IMG/VR virus record: IMGVR_UViG_3300046660_000207
Location: 1-55,144 of that record
Length of the DNA: 55,144 bases
Source of the DNA: a virus
Reading direction: 5' to 3' (one strand)
The translations under genes were made by a program, and so were the position numbers. Numbering within the stretch: the first letter of the stretch is position 1; every line of letters starts with the position of its first letter. The notes under the pieces were generated by a model. That model was not told the origin of the DNA and searched no databases. It worked only from the letters and a program-made list of their open reading frames with translations. Below are positions 34,295-41,791 of the stretch, one piece after another.

Positions 34295-35380
34295 TCAGGC
34301 GAGGGAGGCGGCGAATTCATTGGCTTGGATATGCACCTTCTCGGCAAGTGCGGCACGGGTCTCTGAAATCGAGGATACCAATCGTTCTTCGTCGCGGATG
34401 AAGTGGTAAAGCTTTTCGATCATCATGTTTGCCATGTTCTCAAGCTGGTCTCGCGTCATCTTCGCGTTGCGGGTGACATTGCAGAGAAAGTCGTTCGATC
34501 CGAAATAATCCATCGGCATTCCCCGGCGCTCGGTCATTCCGATGAAAGCAGACGGAACATCGAAGGCGAGGAACGGAAGCCAGCCGTGGAGCCTTTTTCC
34601 AAAGGCAAACCGGCAATCAAGATAGCGATCTGCAAAGGATTTGTGTTTTACCAGAGCGGCCGTAAATTCTTTGTTAAAATCCTTGCCGGCGAGTTCCTTT
34701 TGAAGAACTTCGGTGAAAACTGGCTGGTCAATGTCGATGAGAGGGAAAAGCTCAAGAGACATCCTGTTGCTGTCGCCAAAGGCATTGACCATCGATCGCA
34801 CTTCTAGGCCTTCGGACTCGGCGTAAGCCCTGAACCGGCGTAGCGGGTGATCCTGGAAATTCTCTTCCGTGAAGAGGAAGGAATCGAAATTGACCACGAC
34901 GACATCGCGCTTACGAGGTTTGATGTCGAATAGGCTGTCTACAAAGAGGGATGCGCAGGGAGACCATTCCGGCGCCGTTTGTGGATCTATGCCACGGATA
35001 TAATCGGATTCCCGGTTTGCGCGGACGACGATCTTCTTCGAATTGGCGGTGAAGCGGCGAACTGAATCGGCTTCCATCTCTGACGGCTTTGCGAGAATTC
35101 CCGTAGACCAGAGATAGAAATTCGACTCCTGCAGCCGGTCCCATTGCTTTGCAAGCTTCTCGTGAAGGTGCTTTGACGAGTTGGTTTGAACGATAATCCC
35201 GCCGGGGCCGATGATGACGTTTTGAGGTGTCTCCTGACCTTCACGGATGTAGACCGGATCGCTCACACAGCGGAAGTCTAGATCAATAATGCCTTCAAAC
35301 AGCTTACGGGTTGCCTGATAGATAAGAGCATCTCCTGCATTCCCACGGATACCGAGCGTAATCCAGAGCGCCTTCTTCAT
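34295..35380 (-). CDS. polysaccharide pyruvyl transferase-like protein
   Basis: The 361-aa protein opens with the family-like motif GIRGNAGDALIYQA (10-23), then IIGPGGIIV and a later FGKRLHGWLPFLAFDVPSAFIG, all reminiscent of the pyruvyl transferase fold that adds ketal pyruvate to exopolysaccharides. In Rhizobiales such decorations occur on succinoglycan-like polymers. The gene is antisense to the tail operon, and its base composition is visibly less GC-rich than its neighbours. It probably came by transfer and may alter the host surface in lysogens. TAATG overlaps the gene upstream. Confidence 0.75.
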   Translation of the reverse strand: MKKALWITLGIRGNAGDALIYQATRKLFEGIIDLDFRCVSDPVYIREGQETPQNVIIGPGGIIVQTNSSKHLHEKLAKQWDRLQESNFYLWSTGILAKPSEMEADSVRRFTANSKKIVVRANRESDYIRGIDPQTAPEWSPCASLFVDSLFDIKPRKRDVVVVNFDSFLFTEENFQDHPLRRFRAYAESEGLEVRSMVNAFGDSNRMSLELFPLIDIDQPVFTEVLQKELAGKDFNKEFTAALVKHKSFADRYLDCRFAFGKRLHGWLPFLAFDVPSAFIGMTERRGMPMDYFGSNDFLCNVTRNAKMTRDQLENMANMMIEKLYHFIRDEERLVSSISETRAALAEKVHIQANEFAASLA

Positions 35381-35736
35381 TATTTGTCCTGACCGTGGGA
35401 GAGTTTAACGAGTGTGGCGATGCAGATCGCCATAGGGGTATTTGCAGCGACATGATAACCGGCAGAGCCGATAGAGGCCGCTCCGTCCTTATCGTCCCAG
35501 CTGGCACCACCACTCGTGCGTGGAAACAAGGTTGCCGCCAGTTTGTAAGCGGCGTCGATGGATGTCGTATATCTGGGAATTCTTACTTCTTCCCCATCGG
35601 GAGAAATCCAATAGGCATCGCGCTCTTTTGTCTTCGGGAAATGCCTGAAACCAAGCGCAGTCGCTACCATACTGTCGAGTGCCCGTGACGGGGTAGGCGC
35701 GGTCCTTAGTTTTTCGATGACTTGGTGAATATCCAT
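35380..35736 (-). CDS. phage ABA-sandwich domain protein
   Basis: The 118-aa product follows a familiar phage pattern: SMVATALGFR, a middle with AYWISPDGEE, then IPRYTTSIDAAYKLA and a C-terminal helix with PMAICIATLVKL. This matches the phage alpha-beta-alpha sandwich family of unknown role. It is the first gene of the reversed cassette; a promoter candidate lies just upstream. Confidence 0.75.
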   Translation of the reverse strand: MDIHQVIEKLRTAPTPSRALDSMVATALGFRHFPKTKERDAYWISPDGEEVRIPRYTTSIDAAYKLAATLFPRTSGGASWDDKDGAASIGSAGYHVAANTPMAICIATLVKLSHGQDK

Positions 35737-35766
35737 CACTGGCCTGATCTCGCCGTTCCATTCGCC

Positions 35767-35793
35767 TCTATAGCCCTTCGGGGCTCTTTTCAA
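35767..35793 (-). promoter_or_regulatory. promoter candidate for the reversed cassette, with plus-strand hairpin
   Basis: On the minus strand TTGAAA (35793-35788) and TATAGA (35772-35767) are 15 bases apart, shorter than ideal. The same stretch read on the plus strand is AGCCC-TTCG-GGGCT followed by CTTTT, a compact terminator. It would stop tail-operon transcripts after they cross the cassette. Confidence 0.45.
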
Positions 35794-35821
35794 CCCTGAA
35801 TTACAATTTAAGGACAGGCTA

Positions 35822-36634
35822 ATGAACATCACCACGTTCCTCGCATACGTGCGCCGTGCGCCCTTCGGTGGGCGTCTCGCGCAAGCCCAAATCGACGGCA
35901 TGACCGCGATCCTGAAGGAGTGGGACAAGCGCGGCCTAATGGATAAGCGGTGGCTGGCATATATTCTGGCTACTGCGTTCCATGAGACCGGCAACCGTAT
36001 GCAGCCGGTTCGCGAAACCTTCGCCACATCGGACGGCCAAGCCATTGCTCGTCTCGAAAAGGCTTGGAATGCTGGAAAGCTGGCATGGGTCAAAACGCCT
36101 TATTGGCGGGATGGATGGTTCGGGCGCGGCCTCGTCCAGATTACCCACAAGGCAAACTACGACAAGTTTGGGGTTACGAAGGCCGATGCACTCAAGCTAG
36201 ACGTGTCTGTGCGCGTCATCTTCGACGGCATGGTTGACGGTATGTTCACCGGAAAGAAGCTTCTCGACTATTTCAACGCCAAGACAGACGACCCGGAAGG
36301 CGCCCGCAAGATTGTCAACGGCACGGATAAGAAGGTGCTGATTGCCAGCTACCACAAGAATTTCCTTGATGCGCTGGAGGCGGCAAATGAAACGCTACGC
36401 CCCGTAGACGTGACGGTTGCCGATGCGAAGGCTGACGACAAGCCCGCCGGCCAGAGTGGCACGGTGCTGACGACAATCGGCGGGACGGGGACAGTCGGGC
36501 TCGGCGTCACGCTCGTTACCGGCCTGAACAATCCCTATGCGCTCGGCGGGTTCTCCCTGATGCTTATCGCCCTCCTCGTCGGGTTCATGTTCTACACCGG
36601 CCGGTGGCAGGTCAATCGGGGGAAAGCGCTGTGA
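35822..36634 (+). CDS. endolysin, GH19-type, with C-terminal membrane segment
   Basis: ATG 35822 has AAGGACAGG upstream. Residues 1-190 form a GH19/lysozyme-like domain: the likely acid is Glu55 in TAFHETGNRM, with a second Glu at 65, and the GWFGRGLVQITHKANYDKFG motif (98-117) is typical. Unusually, residues 205-260 add one or two hydrophobic stretches (GFSLMLIALLVGFMFYTG), so the enzyme may be held in the membrane until lysis. Spanins and a holin candidate follow. Confidence 0.85.
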   Translation: MNITTFLAYVRRAPFGGRLAQAQIDGMTAILKEWDKRGLMDKRWLAYILATAFHETGNRMQPVRETFATSDGQAIARLEKAWNAGKLAWVKTPYWRDGWFGRGLVQITHKANYDKFGVTKADALKLDVSVRVIFDGMVDGMFTGKKLLDYFNAKTDDPEGARKIVNGTDKKVLIASYHKNFLDALEAANETLRPVDVTVADAKADDKPAGQSGTVLTTIGGTGTVGLGVTLVTGLNNPYALGGFSLMLIALLVGFMFYTGRWQVNRGKAL

Positions 36635-36891
36635 TCTCGCGCGCCTCACTCGTGGCCGGTGGCGTCGTCGGGCTCATCATGGGCCTGCCGTTGTTCCATC
36701 TGGTCAACATCGCGTTCCTCCGTCCTGCTGCCGTCAGTGAGGGCAGGGAGCTTGAACGGACAGCGGCTCTCAAGAAGGCCATCGAACTCATTCAACAGCG
36801 GAGCCAAACCAATGCCAAAATACGTGACCTTGATCCTGCTGGTTTGTGCGGTGCTCTGGGTGGCCGCTGGATGCACGAAAACTGCGAATGA
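36631..36891 (+). CDS. inner-membrane spanin (Rz-like)
   Basis: GTG 36631 overlaps the endolysin stop. The 86-aa protein has an N-terminal membrane anchor (LVAGGVVGLIMGLPLF) and then a helical, coiled-coil periplasmic stretch (GRELERTAALKKAIELIQQR). The partner outer-membrane spanin is encoded inside its 3' part in another frame, the classical Rz/Rz1 arrangement. Confidence 0.78.
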   Translation: MISRASLVAGGVVGLIMGLPLFHLVNIAFLRPAAVSEGRELERTAALKKAIELIQQRSQTNAKIRDLDPAGLCGALGGRWMHENCE

Positions 36892-37030
36892 TGTGACGGG
36901 CGCGGGCTATGAAATGCTCACGCCCCTTCCAACTTCCCGACAGTTCATCATCGCCAATGATATTGAGTTTGCGCGTCAAGTCTTGGCTCACAATACCACA
37001 TGCAAATCACAGCCAGGATGTAGCAAATGA
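36812..37030 (+). CDS. outer-membrane lipoprotein spanin (Rz1-like)
   Basis: The 72-aa frame starts at ATG 36812 within the Rz-like gene. The signal peptide ends in the lipobox LWVAAGC, so Cys21 would be lipidated. The mature part is short and polar. This fits an Rz1-type partner that joins the inner spanin and fuses the membranes at lysis. Its stop overlaps the next gene. Confidence 0.78.
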   Translation: MPKYVTLILLVCAVLWVAAGCTKTANDVTGAGYEMLTPLPTSRQFIIANDIEFARQVLAHNTTCKSQPGCSK

Positions 37031-37320
37031 TGCCAGACCCCGAAAACTTCGATCTTCGCGCCCGTGTCGTGAGTGTTGAACAAACCGCCGCGAGCAATAC
37101 GAACCGGATCGCGACTTTAGAAAACTGGCGGATGCAGGCCGATATTTCCGACGCCAGGCGCGGCGAGCAATGGACCAATCTCACCGAAAAGTTCGCCGGG
37201 ATGGATAAGAAGATCGACAAAATCGAAGGGATGATTGGGCGCATCGCGTGGCTGATCATTGGTGCCGTCATCCTCGCCATCATCGGTTTCATGGTTCGTG
37301 GCGGGTTCAACATTCAATGA
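37027..37320 (+). CDS. holin candidate (coiled coil plus one membrane segment)
   Basis: ATG 37027 overlaps the spanin stop. The 97-aa product is a helical, soluble stretch (residues 10-70) with one C-terminal membrane segment (AWLIIGAVILAIIGFMV, about 73-89). That is the layout of XhlA-type haemolysin/holin proteins. Its place among the lysis genes supports this. The endolysin's own membrane tail is an alternative anchor, so the exact role is uncertain. Confidence 0.65.
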   Translation: MMPDPENFDLRARVVSVEQTAASNTNRIATLENWRMQADISDARRGEQWTNLTEKFAGMDKKIDKIEGMIGRIAWLIIGAVILAIIGFMVRGGFNIQ

Positions 37321-37333
37321 CGGGGAAACTGAC

Positions 37334-37480
37334 ATGCAAATATCCATAAGCCTGTCTCTCGGCAGTGTGGCCCTACTTGCGGGCGCGGGTGTGCCCCCGA
37401 ACGCTCTCGTGAGCAGAAGCAACAATCAACCACTGGTCAGCCGTGACAACGGCGCGATACTCACAGCGAGGGCTGCATAA
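37334..37480 (+). CDS. small protein, 48 aa
   Basis: ATG 37334 follows GGGGAAACTGAC. The N-terminal half is hydrophobic (ISISLSLGSVALLAGAG), the rest Asn/Arg-rich. It overlaps the SGNH hydrolase gene as TAATG. Such short proteins often precede fibre-associated genes in this phage group. Function is unknown. Confidence 0.55.
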   Translation: MQISISLSLGSVALLAGAGVPPNALVSRSNNQPLVSRDNGAILTARAA

Positions 37481-38931
37481 TGCCAAATTACGTTGCTGCT
37501 GCCGATGTGGCGCCGGTCCTCAGCGGAGGCGATATTTCCGTCGAGCGGGCCGCATATGTCGGCCTGTCGAAGTTTCACCGCTGGAGAGCCGGGTTCAATG
37601 GCTTTGGCGCCGTTCCTGATGTGATGGCGTCACCGCCGACTGTTACCGTTGGAGCTGCGGCTGGAAATAGCACCATAGGTGGATCAACGACGGTTGGCAT
37701 CGGTCGCGACGATACACGCCTGACAAAGCTCGGCGGCGCGTTTGTTGACAGCAGCGGTTACAAGGCCGGCACCAAAGTTGGTGTCCGGTATCGCTGGCTC
37801 GTTGATGGCACCTTCGACATGAAGATGAAGTCCTACCTTGGACAAAGCCAGTACACGCTTCTGATTGACGGCAAGCCCGTCTCGAAGGCCCGAAACTCGG
37901 TCGATAGCCCCGGCATGAACGATGACACGGAGCATTTCATTCTGTGTGAGTTCGGCGCAGATACATTGAGCTATGAACTGGCAAACCCCGTGAAGCTTGC
38001 CGGCGGTTCTGGGTATGTGGTCGGGGAAGTGATCACATTGACAGGCGGCACCTTCTCAACGGCAGCTCAGGTTCGCGTCACGGCCGTGAATGCTGGCGCA
38101 GTGACCGCCGCCGCTGTGCACCGGGCGGGCGTTTACTCCGTTGCTCCAGCTACCATGTCTCAAGGATCGACGTCGGGATCCGGAACTGGCGCGACATTCA
38201 CCACGGCGCTCGGCAAGCTCCACACCACCAAGAGAATGCGCACCGTCGAGCTAATCCTTGGCTTCGGAACAAAATTCGCGGGCCTCAATGTAGGTGGCGG
38301 TATCAGCGTCCTGCCGTGGCCGGAGAATACTGACAAAGCCAAACTGATGATGGTTGGTGACAGTTTCATCGAGAACCTGCACGGGTCATGGGCGGGTGGC
38401 AACTGGACCCGCCAAATGGCGTACATGCTCGGACTTCAGGAGCGTTTCGTTCAATATGGCACTAGCGGACAAGGGTTTGTCAGGGGATCAACTCTACTTT
38501 CTGCCGAAATTGCGTCGATCATCTCCCAGGCGCCTGACATGCTCGGCCTAGCTGAGGGCATTAATGATATGTTTCAGTGGTCTGATATCGTTGCCAACGA
38601 AGGCGCAGCTGGACTGACAGCGGCCGTTACCGCACGTCTCAACGAGCTGTTGACTGGCCTTCCCAAGGTCCGCATCGTTGGTATCGGCCCATATGCTGAT
38701 ACGACGGCGGCAAGGGCGTGCACGGTTGCTATCGCTGCCGGTTATGCCGCAGCGTCCGATCCTACGCGCGTGGCCTTCTACGACTTCGGTGCGACCGGTG
38801 CATATACGCTGACCGGTGGCGGTTCTGGCTACACGTCCACGGACGGCACGCATCCCGGCCAGACTGGCATGGACATGCTGGCCTCGGTGCTTGCGCCGCC
38901 GATCGCCAGTGCGTTCTTGGCGCTGGCATAA
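37480..38931 (+). CDS. SGNH/GDSL-type hydrolase, tail-associated esterase candidate
   Basis: The 483-aa protein has a beta-rich N-terminal half (1-280), probably for attachment or sugar binding, and a C-terminal SGNH domain. Its blocks are visible: GDS in LMMVGDSFIEN (about 293), a Gly block TSGQG, an Asn block EGIND, and DGTHPG with Asp455 and His458. These enzymes remove acyl groups, often acetyl, from polysaccharides. A role in processing host exopolysaccharide is likely. A terminator follows. Confidence 0.82.
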   Translation: MPNYVAAADVAPVLSGGDISVERAAYVGLSKFHRWRAGFNGFGAVPDVMASPPTVTVGAAAGNSTIGGSTTVGIGRDDTRLTKLGGAFVDSSGYKAGTKVGVRYRWLVDGTFDMKMKSYLGQSQYTLLIDGKPVSKARNSVDSPGMNDDTEHFILCEFGADTLSYELANPVKLAGGSGYVVGEVITLTGGTFSTAAQVRVTAVNAGAVTAAAVHRAGVYSVAPATMSQGSTSGSGTGATFTTALGKLHTTKRMRTVELILGFGTKFAGLNVGGGISVLPWPENTDKAKLMMVGDSFIENLHGSWAGGNWTRQMAYMLGLQERFVQYGTSGQGFVRGSTLLSAEIASIISQAPDMLGLAEGINDMFQWSDIVANEGAAGLTAAVTARLNELLTGLPKVRIVGIGPYADTTAARACTVAIAAGYAAASDPTRVAFYDFGATGAYTLTGGGSGYTSTDGTHPGQTGMDMLASVLAPPIASAFLALA

Positions 38932-38965
38932 CCCAGCGCCCGTAGATCATCTGCGGGTATCTCCC

Positions 38966-38996
38966 AAGGTGCCTGTGTCATGCAGGCACCTTCCTT
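38966..38996 (+). terminator. terminator at the end of the late operon
   Basis: AAGGTGCCTG (38966-38975) pairs perfectly with CAGGCACCTT (38983-38992) around TGTCATG; a pyrimidine-rich tail follows. The symmetrical stem may also serve transcripts from the minus strand. Confidence 0.7.
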
Positions 38997-39041
38997 CCCC
39001 TCTTGGCCTCTGTAATCACGGTAGAGGGGGCGCTACTAAGC

Positions 39042-39332
39042 CTAAAACGTTGTCGCGATGAATTCGCGTCCCTTGCTGGTCAGTTCATAATCCCCACGGC
39101 AACCGCAAGGGCAGCCATCAATAAGGCCACGCTTCATCAGCCTCGCTATCTTCGCCAAGACAAGCTTGTCCGGCAAGCCTGCTCCATTCGGCATCGCCTT
39201 CACGACGGAATTTTCAGGAATAACAAGGTCTCCTGTCGCGTCGTCTATCCAGCTAAACCAAGTTCCCCAATTGCCTTGCAGGTCAGCAATGAACTGGACG
39301 ATGGGACGATCTGGGATATCCTTGCACTGCAT
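39042..39332 (-). CDS. hypothetical protein, possible winged helix, 96 aa
   Basis: ATG 39332 follows AAGGAAAGAG. The C-terminal half has a winged-helix flavour: LPDKLVLAKIARLMKRGLI, then a wing with CPCGCRGDYELTSKGREFI. The N-terminal half has Trp-rich strands. It is an isolated minus-strand gene between the late operon and attP, so a control function is conceivable. Confidence 0.65.
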   Translation of the reverse strand: MQCKDIPDRPIVQFIADLQGNWGTWFSWIDDATGDLVIPENSVVKAMPNGAGLPDKLVLAKIARLMKRGLIDGCPCGCRGDYELTSKGREFIATTF

Positions 39333-39507
39333 CACTCTTTCCTTTTCACTTCTATAGCACGATGGGGAACGCTACTTTATCCACAGACGCCGAAAAATGT
39401 GGATGGAAGAACACCCGGCGAACATCCTCCCCCGATTTTCCCCCACTTCCCCACGCACGTTCCTGAGTCGTTCTACAAATTGCTCCATCTTTCTGCAAGA
39501 AAGGCTA

Positions 39508-39535
39508 TTGCCAAAGCGGCGGAAATCCTTAGAAG
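39508..39535 (+). promoter_or_regulatory. promoter candidate reading into the attP tRNA fragment
   Basis: TTGCCA (39508-39513) and TAGAAG (39530-39535) are 16 bases apart. Transcription would begin at about 39542, just before the first base of the tRNA-like sequence at 39545. After integration the phage side would be upstream of the rebuilt tRNA gene, so the phage would have to provide its promoter. Confidence 0.4.
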
Positions 39536-39544
39536 ACGGGGAAC

Positions 39545-39586
39545 GGAGAGGTGGCCGAGTGGTCGAAGGCGCTCCCCTGCTAAGGG
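39545..39586 (+). other. attP core: 5' part of a tRNA-Ser(GCU) gene
   Basis: From GGAGAGGTGGCCGAG through the D-arm to CCTGCTAAGGG the sequence reads as the first half of a serine tRNA, including the anticodon GCT and its stem. After 39586 it stops resembling a tRNA, so there is no complete gene. Its position against the integrase stop codon makes it the attachment core. The predicted bacterial attB is the tRNA-Ser(GCU) gene, with identity from its first base to the anticodon stem. Confidence 0.85.
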
Positions 39587-40630
39587 TCACAAGCCGCCTG
39601 TTATCGTTTGATAATTTGCCACTGTCCCCCGATTTTCCCCCGTGAAGTCCCAATTATGCGCTTTAATGGCGTCAGACAATCCAGGCGGGGCCGCTTTAAC
39701 ATACCGCTGATATTCGTTCGACATCCATCCCCCTTCCTTCTTCAAGATAAGCGGGTCTCGGTTCACGGCATAATGCCATGTTGCCCACGTGTGACGACAT
39801 ATATGCGGCGTCACCTCACTCGTAAGCCCAGCGCTTTCGACGGCATAGGCAAACGGATTTCGGATCTGACCGCCACGCCCCTTCCGCTCCTTGAATTCCT
39901 TCCCATCAAATCTCCTGAATACCGGCCCATCCTCTCCGATCGTCGGCAGCAAAGACAACGCTGCGACCACACGAGGGATAAGCGCTATCGTGCGCTCATG
40001 GCCGTTCTTGGTATCGCGCATGATAGCATACCGTGCATCCAGATTCACATCGCTGCCCTTCATCGCCAGCGTTTCCCCCATGCGGGTGCCTTGTCCGATA
40101 AGGAACGTTATCAGCGGCGCAAGATAGGGACTCGGCTGAGACAGAGCCGCCTGTATAAGCTTTTCAACCTCTTCCGGCCGCATGAATAGGGTACGCTGGC
40201 CCCCACCCTTCGGCGCGCGTAGCTTGTCATCCTTCATGAAGTTGATGATGGCGCTGACCGGAACATACAGTTGACGGCGGATGGTGGCCGGGGCCCGCCC
40301 TGGATAGATGGCGTTTGCGGCCCGCGACATTGCGGCGTTGTCGATGTCGCCGAGCGGAACGTCCAAGAAGTGCTCAATGATCTTGTCTAGAAACCGACTG
40401 TCGCGGCCATTGTTCAGGTAGGCCTTTGTGGCCGTGGCAAACGGAGTGTCCCGCCAATCGGAAGCTTGCGGCGCGGCTTGCGCCTGCTGAGCCTCATGCA
40501 GGATATCGGCTAGCTTTTTCCGCGCTTCAGGCTTCGAAGTCTCGCCCGTACTTCGTTCAAATCGGACACCGTTGACCGTGCCGCGCGCGTACCAGAACGG
40601 GCTTTTGGGGCGTCTCGTGAGGGTAAGCAT
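39587..40630 (-). CDS. int: tyrosine-family integrase
   Basis: The 347-aa protein starts at ATG 40630 (MLTLTRRPKSPFWYARG); the open frame upstream belongs to overlapping excisionase sequence. Catalytic residues are visible: the first Arg in GQGTRMGETLAMKG, the HxxRH block HICRHTWATW (about 276-285), and a nucleophilic Tyr in EYQRY (307 or 310). It recombines attP with attB and, with an excisionase, reverses this. The TGA at 39589-39587 abuts the attP core. Confidence 0.92.
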   Translation of the reverse strand: MLTLTRRPKSPFWYARGTVNGVRFERSTGETSKPEARKKLADILHEAQQAQAAPQASDWRDTPFATATKAYLNNGRDSRFLDKIIEHFLDVPLGDIDNAAMSRAANAIYPGRAPATIRRQLYVPVSAIINFMKDDKLRAPKGGGQRTLFMRPEEVEKLIQAALSQPSPYLAPLITFLIGQGTRMGETLAMKGSDVNLDARYAIMRDTKNGHERTIALIPRVVAALSLLPTIGEDGPVFRRFDGKEFKERKGRGGQIRNPFAYAVESAGLTSEVTPHICRHTWATWHYAVNRDPLILKKEGGWMSNEYQRYVKAAPPGLSDAIKAHNWDFTGENRGTVANYQTITGGL

Positions 40631-40812
40631 GCAACTGGCTCCGTTATTTTTTCCAGATCGGCGGGAGTGAAGAAAAGTGCCCGACCGATCTGACGATAAG
40701 CACCAATCTCCCTTGCTCGCTCCCTCAAAGCTCGTTCGGAAATTTGGACACCACGTTTCCACAGGATGTCCACAGCCGCGGCCGGGGATATAGCTTCGTC
40801 AAGGACCGTCAT
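40510..40812 (-). CDS. excisionase-like helix-turn-helix protein
   Basis: The 100-aa protein starts at ATG 40812 with GGAGGT upstream. The central part, ISERALRERAREIGAYRQIG followed by RALFFTPADLEKI, is the MerR/AlpA-type winged helix used by many excisionases. It overlaps the integrase gene by 121 bases in another frame. A role in excision or in controlling integration is likely. Confidence 0.75.
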   Translation of the reverse strand: MTVLDEAISPAAAVDILWKRGVQISERALRERAREIGAYRQIGRALFFTPADLEKITEPVACLPSRDAPKARSGTRAARSTVSDLNEVRARLRSLKRGKS

Positions 40813-41027
40813 TTCCACCTCCATCCTTGGCCGTCGTTCTTCCATTGTAGGCCGTGGCCGCTCGACAAGAGGCAAAGGAGAGCCACCAGCAGCCACCAAG
40901 GGCTCAGGCCAGCAAAGACTAGGCCGACGATAGCGCCGGCACAAAATGAGCCGCCGTGGTATTTGATCTTCATTCTGTTTATTCTGCAGCCAAGGAAGCA
41001 GGGGCGTTGGTTGAGCGGTGAGGTCAT
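40809..41027 (-). CDS. small membrane protein, 72 aa
   Basis: ATG 41027 overlaps the upstream stop (ATGA). Two close hydrophobic stretches (CAGAIVGLVFAGLSPWW and LLVALLCLLSSG) form a hairpin. The ends are polar. No family is recognised. A start at 40973 would keep the membrane part. Confidence 0.55.
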   Translation of the reverse strand: MTSPLNQRPCFLGCRINRMKIKYHGGSFCAGAIVGLVFAGLSPWWLLVALLCLLSSGHGLQWKNDGQGWRWK

Positions 41028-41239
41028 GGCTGCACCGCCTTGCCGTCTTTGGGCTTGCGCGTTTCCCAGAAGGGTTTCCTTAAATCCTTCGATCCGAACC
41101 AGAATGCCGTTGATGTGCCGTCCGCATGCTGAAACTCAAGGACCCATCGGTTTCCGCCCATGCATTCGAGATGAGCGCCGGCCGAGCAAACAACCTCGTC
41201 AAGCGTTCCTTTGTCGGTGAAGTCGACACGGTCTTTCAT
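41024..41239 (-). CDS. hypothetical protein, 71 aa
   Basis: ATGA overlaps link it on both sides. The protein has a short beta domain (HLECMGGNRWVLEFQHADGT) and a charged tail. Function is unknown. Confidence 0.6.
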   Translation of the reverse strand: MKDRVDFTDKGTLDEVVCSAGAHLECMGGNRWVLEFQHADGTSTAFWFGSKDLRKPFWETRKPKDGKAVQP

Positions 41240-41448
41240 TCCTCGCTCTCCTTGGCGTTACGGAGAGCGGTTCGGGCGGTGTCTCTTTCCTCTATAATGG
41301 CTTGGCGCTCGGCTCTGGCTATACTTTCCAGCCATTTCCAGAAACGATAAAGCCAGCCTCCATGCGGCGAAAGGTCTGCAATTTCTGCCAAATCTCGTTC
41401 CATCCTGCCCCATTCATGGATTTTGCGCTGTTCTTCGGTGAATTTCAT
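41236..41448 (-). CDS. hypothetical helical protein, 70 aa
   Basis: ATG 41448 with AAAGGA upstream is preferred to a longer frame. The product is almost all helix and highly charged, ending in a probable coiled coil (ERQAIIEERDTARTALRNAK). No family is recognised. Confidence 0.6.
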   Translation of the reverse strand: MKFTEEQRKIHEWGRMERDLAEIADLSPHGGWLYRFWKWLESIARAERQAIIEERDTARTALRNAKESEE

Positions 41449-41449
41449 C

Positions 41450-41791
41450 TCACGTCCTTTCCGATGATAGGGCGCGGGCAGGCTTGAGGCGCGGCCGGTC
41501 AAGCTGTTCGCGGTGGATGTCCTCCATCGTAAGGGCTTGTTCCGCGATATTGCGCATGTCGATGACCTTGGATGTGCCTAGCTCGCCGTTACGGCTGCGG
41601 GCAACGATCCGATCAAGCGCCACCCGAAGCTCGCGGTTCTCCCGTCTCAGAGACTCTATCTCGGTGGCGTCAGGGGAAGCGTCCAGCGCCGCATTGATAG
41701 CCTCGACAAAGCCGGGTCCGGGTCCAATGCTGCCTTTGTGACGAACATGCCACGTCGCCCATGCAGCGGCGATCTGTTCGGGTGTCGCCAT
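41450..41791 (-). CDS. hypothetical protein with coiled coil, 113 aa
   Basis: ATG 41791 overlaps the upstream stop. An N-terminal helix (PEQIAAAWATWHVRHKG) and a later coiled coil (IESLRRENRELRVALDRI) are visible. Function is unknown. Confidence 0.6.
   Translation of the reverse strand: MATPEQIAAAWATWHVRHKGSIGPGPGFVEAINAALDASPDATEIESLRRENRELRVALDRIVARSRNGELGTSKVIDMRNIAEQALTMEDIHREQLDRPRLKPARALSSERT

Noticed and set aside
39377-39385. Perfect DnaA box TTATCCACA near attP
   Set aside because: A single exact 9-mer is expected by chance about 0.4 times in both strands of 55 kb. No cluster or AT-rich unwinding region is seen beside it, so I do not call an origin.
39545-39590. Complete phage tRNA gene
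   Set aside because: Only the 5' half up to the anticodon stem is present; no variable arm, T-arm or acceptor 3' side follows.
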